Part shown: one piece after another, positions 32,669 through 38,561 of the stretch | Layout of the letters: every line of letters begins with the position of its first letter | Position numbering within the stretch: position 1 is the first letter of the stretch | NCBI GenBank assembly: GCA_937930695.1 | Contig: CALHCB010000097.1 | Location: 1 to 38,561 of the forward strand | Direction of reading: 5' to 3' | DNA length: 38,561 nt | Source of the DNA: an uncultured Acidimicrobiales bacterium | GTDB lineage: Bacteria; Actinomycetota; Acidimicrobiia; Acidimicrobiales; SZUA-35 | Program-made: the position numbers and the translations under genes | The notes under the pieces: model-generated | Seen by the model: only the letters and a program-made list of their open reading frames with translations | Databases searched by the model: none | Told to the model about the DNA's origin: nothing

Positions 32669-33841
32669 GTGCCCCCTCCGATGCACGAAGCTGCATCAAT
32701 GGGACCCCACGCTGACGTCCATCCATTCACGATCGACGTTGCGGATGAAGTCCTCGACGATCTGAACGCCCGTTTGTCCGCCACCCGGTGGCCGGAGAAC
32801 GAACTCGTGAACGACTGGAGCCAGGGCACTCCCCTCGCATGGCTACGCGAGGTCTGCGACACCTGGGCAAACGACTATGACTGGCGGGCTCGAGAAGCCG
32901 CCTTGAATCGGTTCGACCATTTCACGACAGAGATTGACGGACTCGACATCCACTTCGTCCATCAGCGCTCCCCGCACGAAACCGCGACTCCGATTCTCAT
33001 CACGCACGGGTGGCCAGGCTCCATCGTCGAGTTCCACAAGATCATCGAGCCGCTCACCGACCCAACCAACCATGGTGGATCGCCCGCAGATGCCTTCCAT
33101 GTGATCTGCCCCTCGCTGCCCGGCTTTGGGTTCTCCGGCAAACCGACCACGCCCGGCTGGGGTGTCGAAAAGATCGCGGCAACCTGGAAAGAGCTGATGG
33201 CTCGGTTGGGTTATGAGTCCTATTTGGCGCAGGGTGGCGACTGGGGTTCGGGCGTGACGAGCTCGATCGGCTGGCAGGACCCCGACCATTGCAAGGGCAT
33301 TCACATCACACTCGCCATGGGAACCGCACCCGCCCTCAGCGACGAACCCACCGCGGAAGAAGAACGTGCTCTGTCTGGAGCGAACTACTACCGCAAGTGG
33401 GATTCTGGCTACTCGACCCAACAAAAAACTCGACCACAAACGATCGGATACGGACTGGTCGATTCCCCTGCGGCTCTCGCCGGTTGGATTCTGGAGAAGT
33501 TCTGGGCTTGGACTGACTGTGATGGCCACCCGGAGAACGTGCTGTCTCGAGAAGAGCTTCTCGACAACTTGATGCTCTACTGGGTTACCGCAACTGGGGC
33601 ATCCTCGGCCCGCATTTACTGGGAAAGCTTCGGTTCGATCAAAACCGAACCGATCCTCGTGCCAACCGGCGTGACCGTGCACCCCAAGGAAATCGTGACC
33701 CCGGTCCGGCATTGGATGGAACCTGGCTACCCGAACATCACGTATTGGAACGAGCAGGACAAGGGTGGCCACTTCGCTGCCTTCGAACAACCGGACATGT
33801 TCGTCGAGGACATTCGAGCCTGGGCCGCGTCACTTTCGTGA
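32669..33841 (+). CDS. Epoxide hydrolase (alpha/beta hydrolase with EHN domain)
   Basis: A 390-residue protein from GTG 32669; ATG 32681 or 32699 are alternatives. The N-terminal EHN domain (VHPFTIDVADEVLDDLNARLSATRWP) precedes an alpha/beta hydrolase core with oxyanion motif HGWPGS, nucleophile Asp191 in GGDWGS and catalytic His in KGGHFAAFEQP. A lid region lies between. This is the microsomal-type epoxide hydrolase family, opening epoxides to diols. Its stop overlaps the MFS start by 4 bp (GTGA). Confidence 0.9.
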   Translation: MPPPMHEAASMGPHADVHPFTIDVADEVLDDLNARLSATRWPENELVNDWSQGTPLAWLREVCDTWANDYDWRAREAALNRFDHFTTEIDGLDIHFVHQRSPHETATPILITHGWPGSIVEFHKIIEPLTDPTNHGGSPADAFHVICPSLPGFGFSGKPTTPGWGVEKIAATWKELMARLGYESYLAQGGDWGSGVTSSIGWQDPDHCKGIHITLAMGTAPALSDEPTAEEERALSGANYYRKWDSGYSTQQKTRPQTIGYGLVDSPAALAGWILEKFWAWTDCDGHPENVLSREELLDNLMLYWVTATGASSARIYWESFGSIKTEPILVPTGVTVHPKEIVTPVRHWMEPGYPNITYWNEQDKGGHFAAFEQPDMFVEDIRAWAASLS

Positions 33842-35058
33842 GAACGACAACCACCACGGCCACCCTCGCCGCTCCGAGTCCTCGAGAACAAGGAGTCGAC
33901 TCTGCCCGAGGTTGGCAAGTCGTGGGTGCCTGTTTTCTGTCGACGTTCACTGCGTTCGGAGTGGCCTACAGCTTCGGCGCATTCTTTCGCCCGATGGCCG
34001 ACGAGTTCGGGAGCGAGCGCGGCGAGACGGCGTTCTTCTTCGCAATTACGACGTTCCTCTATTTCTTGCTCGGCATGTTCAGCGGACGAATCGCCGACCG
34101 GGTTGGCCCTCGCCGGGTCTTGATCTTTGGTGCAGTCGTGATGAGTGCCGGTCTGCTGCTCACTTCGCAGGTCAACGCCTTGTGGATTGGCTATCTGACC
34201 TATGGCCTCGGAGTGGGAATTGGCGTCGCCTGTGCCTATGTCCCGATGGTTGCTGCAGTCGGAGGCTGGTTCGAGGCGAAGAGGACTGCTGCCCTTGGTG
34301 TCTCGGTGGCCGGGATCGGTGTTGGCACGCTTGTTGTTGCCCCTCTCGCCGAGCAACTCGTTGATCGCTATGGCTGGCGGGACACCTACGTCATCTACGC
34401 AGTAGCCAGCGCGGTGCTGTTGAGCCTTGCTGCGATCGGCGCCCACCGTCCACCCGTCTCAAACGCGGGTGCGGGATCTGGCCCGCCCCTGAGGGAACTC
34501 GCCCGGTCGTCGTCATTTCAGATCTTGTACCTCAGCACGATTGCGATCTCCACCGCGCTGTTCATCCCGTTCGTCTTCATGGAGGACTACATGACTACCC
34601 GCGGCATCGAGGGATCGCCTGGCCTCATCGTCGGGATCATCGGATTCTCATCAGTGGCTGGCCGTCTTGGGATGGGCGCCCTCGCTGCGTACACCTCGGT
34701 GCTGCGTCTCTACCTGGCTTCGTTCCTTGTCCTCGGGCTGAGCTTCGGCATTTGGCTTGCGGCAGGGAGCAACTATCAACTACTCGTCGTCTTCGCCGTC
34801 GTGCTCGGCATTGCCTATGGCGGGTTCATTGCCTTGGCACCGGCGGTCACGGCTCAGATTTTCGGTCCGGTCGGCCTCGGCGGTGTGCTTGGCACGCTTT
34901 ACACCGGGGCTGGAGTCGGGGGTCTCATCGGCCCACCCTTAATGGGTGCCATCATTGACAACTCGGGATACACAACGACGCTCTGGACTGCACTTGGTTG
35001 CGGCCTAGTTGCGTTCCTGTTGTTGACTCCCCTTGGGAGAAGGAGGGCTCCATCATGA
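33838..35058 (+). CDS. MFS transporter (monocarboxylate/oxalate:formate-antiporter-like)
   Basis: A 406-residue, 12-segment major facilitator protein from GTG 33838, which overlaps the epoxide hydrolase stop. Between segments 2 and 3 is GRIADRVGPRRVLIFG, the MFS loop signature. The two halves are linked by a short polar loop (about residues 200-225). N-terminal phrase FGVAYSFGAFFRPMADEFG resembles monocarboxylate/OFA transporters, so an organic-acid substrate is plausible. Its stop overlaps the lipoprotein start (ATGA). Confidence 0.88.
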   Translation: MRTTTTTATLAAPSPREQGVDSARGWQVVGACFLSTFTAFGVAYSFGAFFRPMADEFGSERGETAFFFAITTFLYFLLGMFSGRIADRVGPRRVLIFGAVVMSAGLLLTSQVNALWIGYLTYGLGVGIGVACAYVPMVAAVGGWFEAKRTAALGVSVAGIGVGTLVVAPLAEQLVDRYGWRDTYVIYAVASAVLLSLAAIGAHRPPVSNAGAGSGPPLRELARSSSFQILYLSTIAISTALFIPFVFMEDYMTTRGIEGSPGLIVGIIGFSSVAGRLGMGALAAYTSVLRLYLASFLVLGLSFGIWLAAGSNYQLLVVFAVVLGIAYGGFIALAPAVTAQIFGPVGLGGVLGTLYTGAGVGGLIGPPLMGAIIDNSGYTTTLWTALGCGLVAFLLLTPLGRRRAPS

Positions 35059-35543
35059 ACATGACATCACTGGCCTCATCGCAGGTCTCGAACAACGACA
35101 TAGCTCGATACACACGTCGGGCGCGTTGCGTCGTTGCCACGCTCGCACTTGGGTTCGCGGCAACGGGTTGCTCGCTCCTCGGCGGCGAAGAAACGACTGC
35201 TGCCCCTGCGGCTCCCGTGAGCACAGGGTCGGTCGACCAGCTTTGCGCAACCTTCGCCCAGTGGGCGCAACCGTTGGCCGATGCCGGCGGAGCAGGATTG
35301 ACCGAACTTGCCTCGGCCAAGGTTGGCTACCTCGAAGCCGCCCTGGTCGCTGCTCCGGCAGACTGGGCGGACAACATTGCCATCATTCTCCCGGCCTGGC
35401 AGACCCTCGTCGAGGTCATCGTTGCAGCCGAAGGCGATGCGTCGAAAATCGACTTCGACAAGTTCCGCACCGACTTCGCTGATGCGACGGCGAATGACGC
35501 TGCACTCGATGCCTTCGTCAGTTCTCGCTGCGTCTCGAGCTGA
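35055..35543 (+). CDS. Small lipoprotein, unknown function
   Basis: A 162-residue protein from ATG 35055, with AGGAGG about 8 nt upstream. The signal peptide has RR (21-22), a hydrophobic core and lipobox AATGC with Cys39, then an Ala/Pro/Thr linker and a helical, Ala-rich domain with two Cys. The start overlaps the MFS stop (ATGA). The family is not recognised. As third gene of the epoxide hydrolase-MFS-lipoprotein set it could assist uptake or handling of the same compound. Confidence 0.75.
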   Translation: MNMTSLASSQVSNNDIARYTRRARCVVATLALGFAATGCSLLGGEETTAAPAAPVSTGSVDQLCATFAQWAQPLADAGGAGLTELASAKVGYLEAALVAAPADWADNIAIILPAWQTLVEVIVAAEGDASKIDFDKFRTDFADATANDAALDAFVSSRCVSS

Positions 35544-35605
35544 GGTTGTCTACCGGCTGAGCCAACCTCAAAGTGGGTTGCCCCGTGGCGAATGTCCCGA
35601 AAACG

Positions 35606-35653
35606 ATCGATGGTCCGACTCCCAAATTGCCGCCCGGGAGTCGAACCATAGAT
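35606..35653. repeat. Long hairpin downstream of the lipoprotein gene
   Basis: Two 18-nt arms (35606-35623 and 35636-35653) pair at 16 of 18 positions around a 12-nt loop. The arms include CCGACTCCC and GGGAGTCG. No T-run follows, so it is either a U-less terminator or a structured RNA. The GGGAGTCGAACC part resembles the reverse of a tRNA T-arm, but no tRNA folds here. Confidence 0.65.
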
Positions 35654-35674
35654 TTGAGGCCTTCTTCAGTCGCC

Positions 35675-35706
35675 CGCAGTGCGCATGGAGGGACAGTTGC
35701 ACTGCG
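35675..35706. repeat. Second inverted repeat in the same region
   Basis: CGCAGTGC (35675-35682) and GCACTGCG (35699-35706) are perfectly complementary with a 16-nt loop. Confidence 0.5.
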
Positions 35707-35860
35707 TTCTGAAGAGCGTCAGTTATTGACTTTGACAGACGCCGACCGAACTGCGCGGATCTTCCCCTCATGTTGGGGGGTCGCGGTCAGGTTCTTTGGC
35801 GTATTGGGCCGGAATCTCGGAAAATGTGTCCTCTGATCTACGACGTAAGGTCGGGCCGAC

Positions 35861-35920
35861 TACATTGAAGGTGTTCGTTGGTGGGGGGCATTCCCTCCGC
35901 TCCTCGCCAGCGAACTCTTC
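35861..35920 (+). promoter_or_regulatory. Possible pyruvate-kinase promoter with 5'-end hairpin
   Basis: TACATT (35861-35866) matches the -10 box of the acyl-CoA dehydrogenase gene. A long hairpin, 35867-35920, follows immediately: outer stem of about 15 pairs (GTTCGTTGGTG with CGCCAGCGAAC, two G-U pairs) and an inner GGG/CCC stem, followed by CCTTTT. It may be the 5' structure of an about 265-nt pyk leader or a stand-alone transcript or terminator. Confidence 0.35.
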
Positions 35921-36138
35921 ATCCTTTTCGGCTCTGCTCCCCTCACGGGTTGATGTCTGTTGCTACCAACTGACATGAAGCGCTCCGACACCACATCGTT
36001 ACCACCTAGAACTCTCCAGCCGCGGTAGTCTCTTGGCTGCGAGTTTGGAACCACCGACGTTTCCAGAACCCCGTACCAAGTGCGAGAAGTTCCGTCGGCA
36101 TCCTCACGGATCGCCAAGCCGTTTCGAGGAGAAGCAAG

Positions 36139-37620
36139 TTGACATACGTCCCAGGTGGAATTCGGTCCGCGTTGAGCGGAGACGATGAACAACGACGAAC
36201 GAAGATTGTGGCGACGATCGGTCCCGCTTCTGATGATCCAGGCTCACTCAAGTCACTGATCAACGCGGGCATGGACGTTGCTCGTATTGGGCTCGCTCAC
36301 GGCACGCTCGACGAACACCTCGAAAAGTACAAGCGCATTCGCGAAGCGGCCAAGGCACTCGATGCCAACGTCGGCATCCTCGCTGACCTCCCCGGACCAA
36401 AGGTTCGCTGCGCCCCGTTCCCCGAAGGCGGGATCATGTTCGAAGACGGCGATTCCGTCGACTTTGTTGCTGGTGAAGATTCCAGCAGCCGAACAGTGAT
36501 CTCCACTGACTACGAATATCTCGTTGCAGACGTCGAAGTCGGCGATCGGCTGGCTCTCGGCGATGGCAACATCGCCTTCACGGTTGAAGACAAGACGACC
36601 GACAAGCTCAAGGCTCGCGTGATCCGAGGTGCTCGGGTCCAAGGACGTCCAGGGCTTCAGGTTCCGTCAGATCGCCTTCGGATCACTTCTCCGACGAGCG
36701 AAGATCTTCGCTTCGCCGATGCGTTCATTCAGAACGGCGTCGACATGCTGGCCATCTCGTTCGTGCGAAGCGGCCACGACGTGCGCTCACTCGGTGTTGA
36801 GCCGGCGCCACGAGGTCCACTTGTCGTTGCCAAGATCGAAACCGAGGCGGCCGTCGACAACCTCGAAGGCATTATTTCAGCCTCGGGAGCGGTGATGGTT
36901 GCCCGAGGCGACCTCGGGGTCGACTATCCGCTTTCTGAGCTTCCTCATCTTCAGAAGTTCATCATCCAGCGCTGTATCGCCCGCGGCTTGCCCGTGATCA
37001 CGGCCACTCAGATGCTCGAGTCGATGGTCTATGCGCCAACGCCCACACGGGCCGAGGCATCCGACGTTGCCAATGCCGTGTTTGATGGCTCAAGCGCCGT
37101 GATGCTCTCCGGAGAGACCGCGATCGGTGTCGACCCCACCAATGCGGTGTCGACAATGGCAGAGATCTGCGCCAGAGCAGATCTGGAGTTTCCCCATGAA
37201 GACTGGGTCGCGAACATGAGCGCCGTTCGCGAGAGCGATGGCGACGTCGATGCGGGCGCACTCACCACAGACTCCATCACCATGGCCGCCCAGCGGATCG
37301 CCTTCCAGGTCGGCGCCCGAGCCATCTTGTGTCTGTCGCGAACCGGCTACACGGTTCGTTCGGTCAGTCGCTTCCGCCCTCAGGTTCCGATCATTGGATT
37401 CAGCCCTGACCTGCGCGCCGTTCGTCAGCTTTCGCTGAGCTGGGGATCCTCCGCAGTGAAGACACCCGACCGGGCCCATGCGGGCGAGATGATCTCCGAT
37501 GCACTCGAATATGCGAAGTCACTTCCCTGGATGACCACCGGCGACCGAGTCGTTGTCATCTCCGGGAACTCGACCTCAACACGGGCCACCGACACGCTGC
37601 GCGTCATGTATTTGACCTGA
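36139..37620 (+). CDS. pyk: Pyruvate kinase, atypical cation-site sequence
   Basis: A 493-residue enzyme with all main pyruvate-kinase blocks: KIVATIGPAS, the B domain, AISFVRSGHDV, VAKIETE, MVARGDLGVDYP, TQMLESM, PTRAEASDVANAVFDGSSAVMLSGETA and a C-terminal allosteric domain. The start is TTG 36139 with GAGGAG 7 nt upstream. The usual RxNFSHG loop is RIGLAHG (49-55), so the Asn and Ser that bind K+ in classical enzymes are Gly51 and Ala53. The next loop is DLPGPKVR, with Lys where K+-dependent enzymes have Glu. It should therefore be K+-independent, or have altered chemistry. Confidence 0.88.
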   Translation: MTYVPGGIRSALSGDDEQRRTKIVATIGPASDDPGSLKSLINAGMDVARIGLAHGTLDEHLEKYKRIREAAKALDANVGILADLPGPKVRCAPFPEGGIMFEDGDSVDFVAGEDSSSRTVISTDYEYLVADVEVGDRLALGDGNIAFTVEDKTTDKLKARVIRGARVQGRPGLQVPSDRLRITSPTSEDLRFADAFIQNGVDMLAISFVRSGHDVRSLGVEPAPRGPLVVAKIETEAAVDNLEGIISASGAVMVARGDLGVDYPLSELPHLQKFIIQRCIARGLPVITATQMLESMVYAPTPTRAEASDVANAVFDGSSAVMLSGETAIGVDPTNAVSTMAEICARADLEFPHEDWVANMSAVRESDGDVDAGALTTDSITMAAQRIAFQVGARAILCLSRTGYTVRSVSRFRPQVPIIGFSPDLRAVRQLSLSWGSSAVKTPDRAHAGEMISDALEYAKSLPWMTTGDRVVVISGNSTSTRATDTLRVMYLT

Positions 37621-37689
37621 TTCGGCCACATCATGGGGTTAGGGAAACTACCCGTGGTCGTTCGGCACCCACAGTGAGATCATGGTCGG

Positions 37690-38535
37690 GTGAGGCGATG
37701 GCTTGGTGTGGCGGGAATAGCAGTGATGAGCGTGCTTGGAATCAGCGCGCCGAGTCAGGCGGCGGTGATGCGACCGCCAGCGGTGATTGTGCCGGCACAG
37801 GCGGCCAACGCCTCGACCTGCCCAGAGATGACCGATTCGGTCGACCGGCTCTATTCGGCCTACTTCCTGCGAGCACCCGACCAGACAGGCTTTCAGTTCT
37901 GGGTCGATGAGTTTGCAGCAGGCCGCTGGGACATGGAAGCCATGTCCAACTTCTTCGCCAGTTCCGACGAATTCGTCGCTCGCTATTCGACGCTAAGCAA
38001 TGCCGAGTTCGTCGAGCTCGTGTATCGCAACGTTCTTGGTCGCCCCGCTGAGCCCAGTGGCTTCGACTTCTGGGTCGGTCGTCTCGACTCCGGAGAGTTC
38101 ACTCGCGGCCGCGTGATGCTCTTGTTCTCCGAGAGCAAGGAATATGTCACGACCACCGGGACCGAGCCTCCGCTCGCTGGCTACTTCTCGTGGTATCCGG
38201 CTGGCACCGTGTGGACCTGCGCCACTGGCAGCTTCGCCACAGGCGCCGAACATCCTTTCGTCGACGTCTATGGCGTCAATCGCGGCGGCAACGCTGCAAC
38301 ATGGGAGGCCTGGCTGGTGGACGCTGCTGCCACTCGACAAGAGAACTTGCTCCGTCGCTCCCTCGGAGCGTCGAGCTTTGCCTACTTCTGGAGCGCGAAT
38401 CTCCTCGATCCGGCACCAATCAAGCCAATCGTCGGTATTCAGGTCGTTGGGTCAAACGAGACGGTGACCATCGTGGTCCGCTCTCCGAACCCGCTTGCAG
38501 TTGATCGCGCCGACTGGAGCGCAATCGGGGGCTAA
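37690..38535 (+). CDS. Secreted DUF4214-domain protein (paralogue)
   Basis: A 281-residue protein from GTG 37690 with a signal peptide (about 1-24, ending near SQA). Residues about 50-150 hold two DUF4214 units (LYSAYFLRAPDQTGFQFWV, then YRNVLGRPAEPSGFDFWVG), nearly the same layout as the protein encoded at 23814-24662, including the EY-V-TGT and GYFS-P phrases that follow. The C-terminal half differs. The two probably arose by duplication. Role outside the cell is unknown. Confidence 0.83.
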   Translation: MRRWLGVAGIAVMSVLGISAPSQAAVMRPPAVIVPAQAANASTCPEMTDSVDRLYSAYFLRAPDQTGFQFWVDEFAAGRWDMEAMSNFFASSDEFVARYSTLSNAEFVELVYRNVLGRPAEPSGFDFWVGRLDSGEFTRGRVMLLFSESKEYVTTTGTEPPLAGYFSWYPAGTVWTCATGSFATGAEHPFVDVYGVNRGGNAATWEAWLVDAAATRQENLLRRSLGASSFAYFWSANLLDPAPIKPIVGIQVVGSNETVTIVVRSPNPLAVDRADWSAIGG

Positions 38536-38561
38536 TTCCATCCCCCAACGCAATCCCCCAG

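Larger units (their letters stand above)
35544..36138. other. 595-bp non-coding region before pyruvate kinase
   Basis: No convincing gene was seen here on either strand; the open frames are short and lack good starts or family resemblance. It does hold several strong inverted repeats (35606-35653, 35675-35706, a CCCC/GGGG stem near 35764-35780, 35867-35920) and possible -10 boxes such as TACATT at 35861-35866 and TAGTCT at 36018-36023. It probably contains the terminator of the lipoprotein operon and a long pyruvate-kinase leader, or a small RNA. It is not a tRNA. Confidence 0.6.

Noticed and set aside
35600-35660. Possible tRNA on the minus strand (GGTTCGACTCCC)
   Set aside because: The T-arm stem does not pair, and no anticodon arm, D-arm or acceptor stem can be drawn; the sequence is explained by the hairpin.
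35867-35920. Signal recognition particle RNA or 6S RNA
   Set aside because: The conserved SRP apical loop sequence is missing, and the structure lacks the large central bubble of 6S RNA.
35860-36192. Minus-strand open frame of 110 codons before pyk
   Set aside because: Low-complexity, no Shine-Dalgarno, no resemblance to any family, and it runs into the pyk coding region.
1-38561. CRISPR array, insertion sequence, prophage or integrase
   Set aside because: No regularly spaced direct repeats, transposase or integrase motifs, or terminal inverted repeats were seen.

Overview
The window looks like a chromosomal segment of a high-GC Gram-positive bacterium. The best fit is an actinobacterium of the Acidimicrobiia type (Ilumatobacter-like). 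This rests on general character: GTG and TTG starts, many apparently leaderless genes, luciferase-like monooxygenase, acyl-CoA dehydrogenase and acyl-CoA synthetase genes, exported DUF4214 proteins, and ferredoxin-dependent 2-oxoacid oxidoreductase. No rRNA, tRNA, IS element, phage gene or CRISPR array was found, so this is core and light accessory genome rather than an island. All gene starts are my readings of the sequence, not experimental.

Layout. (1) 1-3809, minus: korA-korB (2-oxoacid:ferredoxin oxidoreductase), then a parvulin-type lipoprotein cut by the window edge. (2) 4043-5616: an As(III)-sensor-type ArsR repressor divergent from a DapC-like aminotransferase. (3) 5663-9874: a Vps62-like membrane protein of unknown role, divergent from a PEP-utilising His-domain protein whose stop overlaps an unusual SDR. 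(4) 10007-13832: a secreted or anchored small protein, HAD hydrolase, threonine dehydratase and amidohydrolase. (5) 13969-22059, minus: an operon of a YqiJ-like OB-fold membrane protein, a YqiK-like flotillin and a 1816-residue AAA+ ATPase. (6) 22284-31739: acyl-CoA synthetase, DUF4214 protein, acyl-CoA dehydrogenase, VIT1-type transporter, hotdog protein, SoxR-like regulator, luciferase-like monooxygenase, methyltransferase, 2-hydroxyacid dehydrogenase and EamA transporter, mostly single genes in alternating orientation. (7) 31826-35543: a HTH/coiled-coil protein followed by a tightly packed epoxide hydrolase, MFS transporter and lipoprotein set. (8) 35544-38535: a 595-bp non-coding region with strong hairpins, an atypical pyruvate kinase and a second DUF4214 protein.

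The most interesting system is the three-gene membrane operon at 13969-22059. An OB-fold membrane protein and a flotillin should build a membrane microdomain scaffold, and the giant cytosolic ATPase (the family databases call 'DNA repair ATPase', function unproven) is encoded 13 bp behind the flotillin. Upstream lies a sequence matching the extracytoplasmic-function sigma promoter pattern (GGAAC, 18 nt, GTT) and a perfect 12-bp palindrome, which suggests an envelope-stress-inducible machine.

A second theme is gene expression. At least nine genes carry a TANNNT-like -10 box only 6-7 nt before the start codon, the signature of leaderless transcription, whereas genes inside operons and a few others use Shine-Dalgarno sites.
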